Shown piece after piece: positions 1 through 6,033 of a stretch of DNA of 7,763 bases. Below the pieces are notes generated by a model. The model saw only the letters and a list, made by a program, of their open reading frames with translations, was not told the DNA's origin and did no database searches. The translations under genes and the position numbers were made by a program. Position 1 is the first letter of the stretch, and every line of letters starts with the position of its first letter. This stretch comes from Acidimicrobiales bacterium (GTDB lineage Bacteria > Actinomycetota > Acidimicrobiia > Acidimicrobiales > SHLQ01). Location: the NCBI GenBank assembly GCA_013002375.1, contig JABDJW010000187.1, positions 1 to 7,763 on the forward strand, in the 5' to 3' direction.

Positions 1-789
1 GTCGCGAACGGCCAATCGGTGGTGTCGGTTTCGGACGGGCCCGATGATGCCCAGGCGCTGCTCGATCTCGACGCCGAAGCCAAGGCGGCTGGTGTCACGG
101 TGCTGGCCGGTGCCGGCTTCATGCCGGGGCTCTCGTGCGTTCTCGTGCGCCATGCGGCAGAGGTCTTCGATCATGTCGAGGAGATTCACGTGGCCAAGTC
201 CGGCGCCGGCGGCCCGGCCTGTGCCCGGCAGTACCATGCCGCCCTCGGGCAGACCGCCCAGCGGTGGGACGGCGGCTGGCAGCGCGATCGCGGTGGGAGC
301 GGGCGCGAGTTGATGTGGTTCCCGGATCCGGTGGCATCGCAGGACTGCTATCGGGGTGCCCTTCCCGACGCGGTTCTGCTGCGGGCCGCCTTCCCCGAAA
401 CCGACCGCATCGATGCCCGGATGGCCGCCAACCGTCGCGATCGTTTCACCATGCGGCTCCCGATGCTCCGGCCGCCGCATCGGCCCGAGGGCGGTATCGG
501 CGCGGTGCGTATCGAAGTCTGGGGTCGGCGTGGCGCGGCCCGCGATGTCGTGGTGTTCGGGGCGGTCGATCGGCCTTCGGTGGCCGCCGGCGCAGTCGCC
601 GCAGTGGCGGCGGTCGAGATTGCTCGAGGCTCAGCGGCCCGGCCTGGCGCACACAGCGTGGCGGAATTGCTCACCGACAGTGGTGCGTTCTTGGCGGAGT
701 TGGCTCGGCGCGGGGTGCGCGCCGCGGTCTTCGAGGGTGAGCGCAGCGCCCTGGCCCGGCCCGCGGCGCTCGACGATCGGGCCCCTTGA
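1..789 (+). CDS. Saccharopine dehydrogenase-like oxidoreductase, C-terminal part (5' end outside window)
   Basis: The reading frame is open from base 1 to a TGA at 787-789, so only the last 262 residues are visible. The N-terminal Rossmann (NAD(P)-binding) domain is largely missing. The visible start, with VSVSDGPDDA, then AGVTVLAGAGFMPGLSCVL, resembles the point in saccharopine-dehydrogenase-like proteins where the nucleotide-binding domain gives way to the second domain ('G--PG-s'). The next roughly 150 residues fit the alpha/beta C-terminal domain of that family, including a pattern like EEIHVAKSGAGGPACARQYH. An Ala-rich helix (VAAGAVAAVAAVEIARGSA) near the end fits the family's closing helix. 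Members are NAD(P)-dependent reductases with varied, often unknown substrates, and a role in lysine metabolism should not be assumed. The 217-bp gap downstream, with its own promoter candidates, suggests the next gene is not in the same operon. The family call is from pattern recognition; the substrate is unknown. Confidence 0.7.
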   Translation, partial: VANGQSVVSVSDGPDDAQALLDLDAEAKAAGVTVLAGAGFMPGLSCVLVRHAAEVFDHVEEIHVAKSGAGGPACARQYHAALGQTAQRWDGGWQRDRGGSGRELMWFPDPVASQDCYRGALPDAVLLRAAFPETDRIDARMAANRRDRFTMRLPMLRPPHRPEGGIGAVRIEVWGRRGAARDVVVFGAVDRPSVAAGAVAAVAAVEIARGSAARPGAHSVAELLTDSGAFLAELARRGVRAAVFEGERSALARPAALDDRAP

Positions 790-797
790 GGCAAAAT

Positions 798-825
798 CCC
801 AGAAGTTTCTCGGCGCCTTCCTGGG
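798..825 (+). terminator. Weak hairpin downstream of the dehydrogenase, possible terminator
   Basis: Nine bases after the stop codon, CCCAGAAG (798-805) can pair with CTTCCTGGG (817-825) if one C is bulged, around an 11-nt loop. No real T-tract follows (CCGTTCG), so it may only be a 3'-end stabilising or Rho-assisted structure. Low confidence. Confidence 0.3.
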
Positions 826-850
826 CCGTTCGAATCATTGGAATTTCTAG

Positions 851-879
851 CTCAAGTTGACGTCGAATTCTGTCGACAC
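851..879 (+). promoter_or_regulatory. Candidate sigma-28 (FliA/WhiG-type) promoter P1 upstream of the sigma gene
   Basis: CTCAAG at 851-856 and GTCGACAC at 872-879 are separated so that CTCA and GTCGAC have a 17-nt gap. This resembles sigma-28-class promoters (enteric FliA: TAAAGTTT, about 11 nt, GCCGATAA) and the CTCA-N15-17-GCCGAA form I recall for flagellar genes of Actinoplanes missouriensis. Here TCAAGTTG matches six of eight -35 positions. Seventeen of 29 positions are identical to the second element 61 bp downstream, with the same spacing. The -10 half lies in the palindrome TGTCGACA. Seen: the motif and its duplication. Inferred: promoter function. Confidence 0.42.
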
Positions 880-911
880 ATCGTGCATTGCGGCGTTTCT
901 TCAAAAAATCG

Positions 912-940
912 CTCAAGCTCTCGACCCTTCGCGACGAAAC
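912..940 (+). promoter_or_regulatory. Candidate sigma-28 (FliA/WhiG-type) promoter P2 upstream of the sigma gene
   Basis: CTCAAG at 912-917 and GACGAAAC at 933-940 leave 17 nt between CTCA and GACGAA. That is one mismatch from the CTCA-N17-GCCGAA form attributed to actinobacterial FliA promoters. An A6 tract (903-908) just upstream could act as an UP-like element. Initiation would fall near 945-950, giving a leader of roughly 60 nt before the ATG at 1007. It is the better of the two copies and the closer one. Function is inferred. Confidence 0.5.
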
Positions 941-991
941 CTTCACCACTGGAAACGATCCGACCTACCCGAGGCCGGACCCAAACAACGC

Positions 992-999
992 AGGTGAAG
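992..999 (+). promoter_or_regulatory. Ribosome binding site of the sigma factor gene
   Basis: AGGTGAAG lies 7 nt before the ATG at 1007. This good Shine-Dalgarno match fixes that ATG as the start. Confidence 0.75.
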
Positions 1000-1006
1000 C
1001 ATTCCA

Positions 1007-1909
1007 ATGGGCGAAAGCACCACAACCGCAGCAGAACAACAGCAACTCAACGAGATGATCGAAGAGCATCTCCCACTGGTGAAGCACATCGTGTTTCAGG
1101 TCGCTGTTCACTTCCCCCGGCACGTCGACCGCGAGGACCTGGCCCGGGCCGGCGCCCTCGGCTTGGTCGAGGCAGCTCGTCGCTATGACGAGAGCCGCGG
1201 CGTTCCGTTCGATCGCTTCGCCGCTCGCCGCATCCGCGGTGCGATCCTCGATGCGGTGCGCGCCGCTGACTGGGCGCCCCGCTCGGTGCGCAACCTCGGT
1301 CGCAAGCTCGAGTCGACCGAACAGCGTCTCGCTACCCAGCTCGGCCGCCTGCCCAACACCGAAGAGATGTCCGAAGCGCTCGGCATGGACACCAACGAAC
1401 TCAACCGCTTGAAGAGCCGTATGTTCCGCTCGGTCGTCCTGGCCCTCGAACACGAGGTCAACGACGAGCAAGATGAAGACCTGACCCTGGTCGACGTTCT
1501 GATCGACCACAGTTCCCCGGAACCGCTCGAAGAGCTGCAGAACCGCGAGCTCAACGGGTTCTTGCGTGACGCCATCTCGTTGCTGCCCGAGCGCCAGCGT
1601 CTGGTCGTGGTCGGTTACTTCCTGGAGGGCCGCACCTCCCAAGAACTGGCCGACTTCCTCGGTGTGACCGAATCCCGTATCTCTCAGCTTCGTTCCGAAG
1701 CCCTGCTGATGCTCAAGGAAGGCATCCAGTCGCAGTTCGACAACGAAGCCCTGGAACACCCGAGCGACGTCACTGGTCGTGTCGCCCGCCGCAAGGCGCA
1801 GTACGCCCACGACATTGCGGCCAACAGCGATTTCAAGTCGCGGGTGCGCAACGTGAACCTCATCGAGTCCGACGCCCCCGAAATGCCAGTCGGTCTACCC
1901 CTGAGTTGA
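1007..1909 (+). CDS. RNA polymerase sigma factor, FliA/WhiG (sigma-28) class
   Basis: A complete 300-residue group 3 sigma factor, which directs RNA polymerase core to a dedicated promoter set; in this class that is usually flagellar, motility or sporulation genes. Region 2 spans about residues 17-92. It includes HLPLVKHIVF, the core-binding stretch DLARAGALGLVEAARRYD, and a region 2.4 segment (RRIRGAILDAVRAADWAPRSVR) that closely follows the FliA pattern RRIRGA-LDE-R--DW-PRSVR. Region 3 is about 94-145. Region 4 is about 183-240, with helix-turn-helix SQELADFLGVTESRISQLRS. A tail of about 60 residues (241-300), with ARRKAQYAHDIAANSDFKSR at 260-279, extends beyond the usual end of FliA. The start is supported by AGGTGAAG 7 nt upstream. 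No anti-sigma (FlgM-like) or flagellar gene lies nearby. The two upstream sigma-28-like elements suggest self-activation, and a strong terminator follows. The sigma-28 class is secure; whether it controls flagella, sporulation or something else is unknown, so no symbol is given. Confidence 0.93.
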   Translation: MGESTTTAAEQQQLNEMIEEHLPLVKHIVFQVAVHFPRHVDREDLARAGALGLVEAARRYDESRGVPFDRFAARRIRGAILDAVRAADWAPRSVRNLGRKLESTEQRLATQLGRLPNTEEMSEALGMDTNELNRLKSRMFRSVVLALEHEVNDEQDEDLTLVDVLIDHSSPEPLEELQNRELNGFLRDAISLLPERQRLVVVGYFLEGRTSQELADFLGVTESRISQLRSEALLMLKEGIQSQFDNEALEHPSDVTGRVARRKAQYAHDIAANSDFKSRVRNVNLIESDAPEMPVGLPLS

Positions 1910-1927
1910 GCAAGTCCCCTCCAAGTT

Positions 1928-1968
1928 GAATGGTGCGGCCCGAAAGGGTCGCACCATTCGGCCGTTTT
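1928..1968 (+). terminator. Strong hairpin terminator with GAAA tetraloop between converging genes
   Basis: Bases 1928-1941 pair with 1946-1959 to form a 14-bp stem (GAATGGTGCG against CGCACCATTC, then one G-U pair and three C-G pairs) closed by a GAAA loop at 1942-1945. TTTT follows at 1965-1968 after GGCCG. It sits 18 bp after the sigma gene stop and 19 bp before the end of the converging phosphatase gene. The short U run lies only on the plus-strand side, so it mainly serves the sigma transcript. The stem could also stabilise or pause the opposite transcript. Confidence 0.85.
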
Positions 1969-1978
1969 GGAGGTGCGG

Positions 1979-2758
1979 TCAGGGGAACAGTACGCGCAGC
2001 AGGTCGTCGTGGACCAGGCCGTTGCTGCCCAGACCGCTGCCGGCTGACGCCGACGGCGAGCCGTCCTTGGCCGTGAAGGTGCCGCCGGCCTCGCGCACGA
2101 TCACCGAGGGCGCCGACAGATCCCACACGCTGGCGACAGGATCGACCATGGCTTCGGCGCGGCCGGTCGCCACCATGAGGTAGCCGTAGGCATCGCCCCA
2201 GGTGCGGAGCTTGATCTCGGCGTCGTTCACCCGCTCGGTCGCGCCGACCGGCCATACGCCGAAGCCGCTGGTCATCAACCAGGCCCGGCGCAGTTCGCCA
2301 TGGGAGCTCACGCGGGCGGGACCTTCCGGGGTGTGGGCCCCACCGCCTTTCGCGGCCCACACCATTTCGTTCGTCGCCGGCGAGTTGATCACGCCGATGA
2401 CGGCCTCGTCGTCGACGACCAGAGCCACGAGGTTGGCGTAGAGCGGCACGCCGTGGGTGAACGATTTGGTGCCATCGATGGGGTCGAGCACCCAGGTGCG
2501 TCCGCTGGTGCCTTCCACCGTGTCGTGCTCTTCGCCGATGATGCCGTCGGAGGGGAATCGGGCGGCGATCTCGGCCCGCATGAGCGCTTCGGCCCCCCGG
2601 TCGGCCTGGGTGACCGGCGTGCCGTCGCTCTTGTGTTCGATCGCGAGGTCGGTGCGAAAGAAGCGTTGGGTGAACTCGCCTGCGGCCCGAGCCACCTCGA
2701 TCGCGAAGTCGAGTTCGGTCCGGAGTTCGTCCGAGTGGGTCGACGGTTCGGTGGTCAT
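1979..2758 (-). CDS. hisN: Inositol-monophosphatase-family phosphatase, probable histidinol-phosphatase (HisN type)
   Basis: A 259-residue Mg-dependent, Li-sensitive-type phosphatase. GEE at 75-77 and DPIDGT at 92-97 (LDPIDGTKSFTHGVP) supply the first metal-binding motif. VWDLSAPSVIVREAGG from 211 supplies the second (Asp213). The stretch DGTKSFTHGVPLYANLVAL, then IGVINSPATNEMVWAAKGGGA, resembles the HisN branch, which removes phosphate from L-histidinol phosphate in histidine synthesis, more than classical inositol monophosphatases. Related members act on inositol-1-phosphate or PAP, so the substrate call is moderate. The ATG at 2758 was chosen over an in-frame ATG at 2806. The later start lies just 7 bp after the transporter stop and begins near the usual family N-terminus, whereas the earlier one would add 16 atypical residues and overlap the transporter. 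The Shine-Dalgarno sequence is weak, so translational coupling is likely. It is the last gene of the three-gene minus-strand operon, with no other his gene visible. Confidence 0.82.
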   Translation of the reverse strand: MTTEPSTHSDELRTELDFAIEVARAAGEFTQRFFRTDLAIEHKSDGTPVTQADRGAEALMRAEIAARFPSDGIIGEEHDTVEGTSGRTWVLDPIDGTKSFTHGVPLYANLVALVVDDEAVIGVINSPATNEMVWAAKGGGAHTPEGPARVSSHGELRRAWLMTSGFGVWPVGATERVNDAEIKLRTWGDAYGYLMVATGRAEAMVDPVASVWDLSAPSVIVREAGGTFTAKDGSPSASAGSGLGSNGLVHDDLLRVLFP

Positions 2759-2765
2759 GAGGCGC

Positions 2766-4358
2766 TCACTGTCGAGGAAGGTCGGTCGCGGTGCGCAGCA
2801 TGGCATCGGCCCCTTCGGGTGGGTTGATCCAGGTCAGTTCGTGTCCGGCTTGTCGCAGTCGAGCCGCTTGGCCGGCGATGACATCGACGGTTGCCGCGTC
2901 GAGGGCCGGAGTATCGCCGAGATCGAGCTGGATCGAACGGTCCGGGTGGTCGTCGATGAGCTGGCCGAGCTGGCGCTCGAACCGGCCCTGTGAGCCGATC
3001 CACAACAGCCCTTCGGGGCGGGCTGTGGTGACGTCGGGGCGATCCGGGTCCGGCTGCGTTGGTACTCGTAGCGTCAGCACGAAATGATGCACGACGGTGA
3101 GCACGACGCCGAGCGCGATGGCCCATTCGACCCGAGGCGTGCTGATCAGGGTGGCCAGGAAGGTGACCCAGGCCAGCGCCGCCTGTGACCAGGAGCGCTG
3201 CCACAACTTCACCAGGCGGATCGGCCGGACCAAGCCGAGCACGGCGCCGACCACGATGGCCCCCAGGATTGCCTTGGGCAGCTCCTCCAGTACCCGGGCG
3301 AAGGGAAGGAAAGCCAGTACGACGGCGCCGGTGATACCGCCACTCCAGCGGGTTTGGGCTCCGGCGAACTTGTTGACCGAGCTCCGGCTGAACGACCCGC
3401 CGACCGGGAAGGCCCCCGATGCTCCGGACACGACGTTGGCCAAGCCCGAGCTGAACAGCTCGCGGCTGGCGTTCCAGTGCGATCGTTCCTGGTTGGCGAA
3501 GGTGCGGGCGATCGAGGCCGGTTCGGCGAACCCGACCAACGCGATGACGATCGCGCCGATCAACAGCGAGCCGACGTCGCTCCAGGGCAGGTCGAAGGAG
3601 ACCGACGGCAGGCCGGAGGGGATCTCACCATCGTCGAGCACGACCGGTCCGCCGTAGTCGGTGGCCAAGGAGTACACCAAGCCGACCATGACCGCGATGA
3701 GCACACCGGGAAAGAGTCGATGGATCTTTCGGCCCCCGAGCATGAACGCCATGGTGATGACCGAGAGGACGAGGGCGGCTACTTCCCATTGGCCGGGATG
3801 GACAACGGCCCAGGCCGCCGCCCGCAGGGTGCCGTAGGAGTCGGGTGGTGTGGCGCCGAAGACCTTGGGCAACTGTGATGACAAGATGACGATCGCCGCC
3901 CCGGACATGAAGCCGATCATCACCGGTTCGCAGATGAGGTAGGCGACGTTGCCGAGTCGGAGGATGCCCAGGGCCAAGCGGAGGGCGCCGACCAGCACCG
4001 CGAGCAGGGCCCCGGCCGCGATGTAGGTGGCCGCGTCGGGTTCGGAGTTGGCGATGAAGCCGGCCGATTCGAGGGCGCCGAATGTCAGCAGGCTGGTCAG
4101 GGCCACCGGACCAGTCTGCAGATAGGGCGATGAGGCGAAGACCGCGAAGATCAAAAGCGGGAGGGCCGACGCGAACAGGCCGACATAGGCGGGCATCCCG
4201 GCCAGTCCGGCGTAGGCCAAGCTCTGGGGTATGAGCACGAGGGCCACGCTCACGCCGGCAACGACGTCGGAGGCCGTCGGGCGCGGTAGGTCGAGTGCCG
4301 CGGTGCTGGGAAGGCGCGTGGCGGGTCCGGGGGCCATCCCCCACGAGGGTAGAGCCAT
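2766..4358 (-). CDS. SulP-family inorganic anion transporter with C-terminal STAS domain
   Basis: A 530-residue membrane protein of the SulP/SLC26 family, which moves sulfate, bicarbonate or other anions, often with Na+ or H+. The membrane domain covers about residues 28-430 with many hydrophobic segments. Signature parts are VLIPQSLAYAGLAGMPAYVG (41-60, the SulP PQ-xAYA motif), LICEPVMIGFMSGAAIVIL (141-159), the loop WNASRELFSSGLANVVSG (295-312), and FPVGGSFSRSSVNKFAGAQT (317-336, the P-GSFSRS-VN--AGA-T motif). After a hydrophilic linker (431-447), residues 448-530 form a short STAS domain with LDLGDTPALDAATVDVI. STAS domains in this family modulate transport. Start uncertain: ATG at 4358 is used, ATG at 4337 is possible, and neither has a clear Shine-Dalgarno sequence. 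It lies 19 bp after the SnoaL-like gene and 7 bp before the phosphatase start, consistent with one transcript. The anion cannot be told from sequence; no carbonic anhydrase or sulfur-assimilation gene is adjacent. Confidence 0.92.
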   Translation of the reverse strand: MALPSWGMAPGPATRLPSTAALDLPRPTASDVVAGVSVALVLIPQSLAYAGLAGMPAYVGLFASALPLLIFAVFASSPYLQTGPVALTSLLTFGALESAGFIANSEPDAATYIAAGALLAVLVGALRLALGILRLGNVAYLICEPVMIGFMSGAAIVILSSQLPKVFGATPPDSYGTLRAAAWAVVHPGQWEVAALVLSVITMAFMLGGRKIHRLFPGVLIAVMVGLVYSLATDYGGPVVLDDGEIPSGLPSVSFDLPWSDVGSLLIGAIVIALVGFAEPASIARTFANQERSHWNASRELFSSGLANVVSGASGAFPVGGSFSRSSVNKFAGAQTRWSGGITGAVVLAFLPFARVLEELPKAILGAIVVGAVLGLVRPIRLVKLWQRSWSQAALAWVTFLATLISTPRVEWAIALGVVLTVVHHFVLTLRVPTQPDPDRPDVTTARPEGLLWIGSQGRFERQLGQLIDDHPDRSIQLDLGDTPALDAATVDVIAGQAARLRQAGHELTWINPPEGADAMLRTATDLPRQ

Positions 4359-4377
4359 CGGTCCGGGTTCTGTTGAA

Positions 4378-4824
4378 CTACGGAATGATCTGTTTGCCGC
4401 CGAGCACGACTCGGTTGCGGCGCAGCACCATCGTGGAGATCTGCCAACCGACGCCGTCGGTGTAGCGGTACTCCTCTTCGTACCAGCCCGAACCGATGAG
4501 CTCGCCGAAGCCGCCGTCGGGCCACAGCACGTGGTCGAACATGGCCCAGACCCCGGTGGCGGTGGTGGGTCCGGTCAGGGTGATCTCCGGCATGTGGCCG
4601 TGGTGGGTTGTGACGGCGGTGGCGATCATCGGCTGCAGCTTCGCTCGGAACACATCCCGGCCATCCAGCACGAAGTCGGGGCCGCCGTCGTCGGAGGTGT
4701 CGATGTGTACGTCGGGGGTGAACACCTCGACCCATTCGTCCCATCGCTTCTGGTCCATCAGCCGGAAGTAGCGAGCCTTCAGCTGCTTGATCGCTTCGAT
4801 GGGGGCGAGTTCCTGCGTCTCCAT
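4378..4824 (-). CDS. SnoaL-like (NTF2-fold) protein
   Basis: A 148-residue single-domain protein. The opening AIKQLKARYFRLMDQKRWDEWVEVFTPD (residues 11-38) is typical of SnoaL-like proteins of the NTF2 superfamily, a curved sheet-and-helix fold with a deep pocket. HHGHMPEITLTGPTTATGVWAMFD (74-97) and the strand near GWQISTMVLRRNRVV (126-140) fit the later sheet. Members include polyketide cyclases, dehydratases, hydroxylases, isomerases and ring-hydroxylating dioxygenase small subunits, and many are uncharacterised. Asp24, His74-75 and His77 could line the pocket, but no activity can be assigned. It is the first gene of the minus-strand operon, with an ATG at 4824 and only a weak AGG upstream. 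Its promoter should lie in the divergent region 4825-4932. Similar proteins often accompany steroid or lipid catabolism genes, and the neighbouring divergent genes fit that. Confidence 0.85.
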   Translation of the reverse strand: METQELAPIEAIKQLKARYFRLMDQKRWDEWVEVFTPDVHIDTSDDGGPDFVLDGRDVFRAKLQPMIATAVTTHHGHMPEITLTGPTTATGVWAMFDHVLWPDGGFGELIGSGWYEEEYRYTDGVGWQISTMVLRRNRVVLGGKQIIP

Positions 4825-4841
4825 GGTGTCTGCCTAGCCGC

Positions 4842-4869
4842 CGGACCCCGTCGGGGGAAATGGGGTCTG
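4842..4869. promoter_or_regulatory. Inverted repeat in the divergent promoter region, possible operator
   Basis: GGACCCC (4843-4849) and GGGGTCT (4862-4868) form an inverted repeat with a 12-nt centre. The flanking C4842 and G4869 also pair, and one pair is G-T. It lies in the 108-bp gap between the divergent SnoaL-like and oxidoreductase genes, where an operator for both would be expected. A competing small hairpin, CCCC-GTC-GGGG (4846-4856), overlaps it. No regulator is identified, and chance is possible in GC-rich DNA. Confidence 0.3.
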
Positions 4870-4897
4870 AACCAATGGGATCGCTACGGTCTTCGCA

Positions 4898-4918
4898 TGG
4901 TGACGAAGTGGTGACGAA
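4898..4918 (+). repeat. Tandem direct repeat TGGTGACGAA, 11-bp period
   Basis: TGGTGACGAA occurs at 4898-4907 and 4909-4918, about one helical turn apart, ending 14 bp before the GTG start of the oxidoreductase. It could be a direct-repeat binding site, part of the translation start region (GGTGA at 4910-4914 is Shine-Dalgarno-like but far from the GTG), or a local duplication. Confidence 0.5.
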
Positions 4919-4932
4919 ATGCTGATGGCACG

Positions 4933-6033
4933 GTGAGCCTCAAACTGGGCTACGGCCTCGAGTTGTATCGCGGCGCGAAGCTGGAGATGCCGGTCGAGCT
5001 CATCCGCCGGTGTGACGAGCTCGGCTATCACGTCGTATGGACCGCCGAGGCCTACGGTTCCGATGCCCTGTCGCCGCTGGCTTACCTGGCCGCGGTGACC
5101 GACCGCATCAAGCTCGGCACCGCGGTGGTGCAGATCGCGGCCCGCACCCCCGCCGCGACGGCGATGCACGCCATGACGATCGACGCACTGGCCGGCGGCA
5201 ACCGCACCATCATCGGTCTTGGGGTCTCCGGTCCGCAGATCGTCGAGGGGTGGTACGGCCGGCCGTGGGGCAAGCCCAACGCCATGCTGCGCGACTATGT
5301 CGCCATCATGCGCAAGGTGCTGCGCCGCGAGGCACCGGTCGAACACGACGGCTCCCAGATCTCGCTGCCCTACACCGGCCCGGGGTCGATCGGCCAGGGC
5401 AAGCCGCTGAAGTCGATTCTGCACCCCAACCCCGGGATCGAGATCTGGCTGGCATCGGGTGCGCCCCTGAATACGGCGTTGTGCGCCGAGGTCGCCGATG
5501 GTTGGCTGCCAATGGGGTACGGACCCGATGGCGCCGAGGTGCACGGTCCGGCGCTCGAAAAGGGGTTCGCCAAGCGCGACCCTCGCGAGAAGCCTCGCGA
5601 CCAGTTCGAGATCTTCACCAACATCAGCGTGGAGATCACCGACGACGTGCAGGCGGTGCTCGATCGTCAGCGCCCGCTTCGGGCGATGTACGTCGGGGGC
5701 ATGGGCAGCTCGTCGCACAACTACCACCGCGACGCGATGGCCCGGGCCGGGTTCGCCGACGAAGCCGATCGCATCCAGGAGCTCTTCCTGGCCGGCCGCA
5801 AGGAAGAGGCGATCGCGGCCATGCCCGACGAGTACCTCGAACAGGGCGCCCTGTACGGCTCGGTCGATCGCATCCGCCGCCGGTTCGAGGGGGCTGTGCC
5901 CGCTGGTGCCACCGGCGTAACCATCCGGACCGCCCAGCCCGAAGCGGTCGAGCTCATGGCCGAGCTGGCCGGCACCCGCGACCAGCCCAGGCCGAACCAG
6001 ACCAGGCCGAACTTGGCCGAGGAGAACCAGTGA
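4933..6033 (+). CDS. LLM-class (luciferase-like) oxidoreductase, probably F420-dependent
   Basis: A 366-residue protein with the (beta/alpha)8 luciferase-like fold; such enzymes use F420 or FMN for hydride transfer. LKLGYGLELYRG begins strand 1. LIRRCDELGYHVVWTAEAYGSDALSPLAYLAAVTDRIKLGTAVVQI (23-68) is the classic LLM N-terminal block. IGLGVSGPQIVEGWYGRPWGKP (94-115) matches the actinobacterial F420 subfamily that, as I recall, includes Mycobacterium Rv3520c-like proteins. EIWLASGAPLNTALCAEVADGWLP (170-193) is the late-barrel motif. The GTG at 4933 is the only plausible start: an in-frame TGA lies at 4912, and the next Met (residue 19) would remove strand 1. No good Shine-Dalgarno sequence precedes it. 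The stop overlaps the next gene's GTG, so the two are translated together. The C-terminus (QPRPNQTRPN) contains a 15-bp-period repeat and looks disordered. The substrate is unknown; context suggests a lipid, steroid or terpenoid acyl compound. Confidence 0.88.
   Translation: MSLKLGYGLELYRGAKLEMPVELIRRCDELGYHVVWTAEAYGSDALSPLAYLAAVTDRIKLGTAVVQIAARTPAATAMHAMTIDALAGGNRTIIGLGVSGPQIVEGWYGRPWGKPNAMLRDYVAIMRKVLRREAPVEHDGSQISLPYTGPGSIGQGKPLKSILHPNPGIEIWLASGAPLNTALCAEVADGWLPMGYGPDGAEVHGPALEKGFAKRDPREKPRDQFEIFTNISVEITDDVQAVLDRQRPLRAMYVGGMGSSSHNYHRDAMARAGFADEADRIQELFLAGRKEEAIAAMPDEYLEQGALYGSVDRIRRRFEGAVPAGATGVTIRTAQPEAVELMAELAGTRDQPRPNQTRPNLAEENQ
5987..6012 (+). repeat. Short tandem repeat at the 3' end of the oxidoreductase gene
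   Basis: CCAGGCCGAAC occurs at 5987-5997 and 6002-6012, with a 15-bp period that keeps frame. It encodes the Pro/Arg/Asn-rich tail around QPRPNQTRPN (residues 351-360), outside the barrel. It looks like a slippage duplication in a tolerant tail. Confidence 0.7.
6019..6024 (+). promoter_or_regulatory. Ribosome binding site of the crotonase gene, inside the upstream gene
   Basis: GAGGAG lies 5 nt before the GTG at 6030 and inside the last codons of the oxidoreductase gene. It decides the crotonase start and supports coupled translation. Confidence 0.75.

Noticed and set aside
857..885. TTGACG (857-862) as the -35 of a housekeeping sigma promoter
   Set aside because: No TANNNT-like -10 lies 16-18 bp downstream (ATCGTG region). 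The overlapping CTCAAG element with its second copy explains the sequence better.
965..1810. 281-codon open frame on the minus strand opposite the sigma gene
   Set aside because: It mirrors the sigma gene's codons, as expected from GC-rich third positions, and the translation resembles no family. The plus-strand protein is unmistakable.
2759..2806. Alternative ATG at 2806 adding 16 residues to the HisN-type phosphatase
   Set aside because: It overlaps the transporter's coding end, and the added residues (MPCCAPRPT...) are unlike family N-termini. The ATG at 2758 fits better, though not proven.
5037..6029. Upstream extension of the crotonase frame, making a 599-residue protein
   Set aside because: The first ~330 codons are an Arg/Gly-rich out-of-frame reading of the oxidoreductase. 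Crotonase homology begins just after the GTG at 6030, which has its own GAGGAG.
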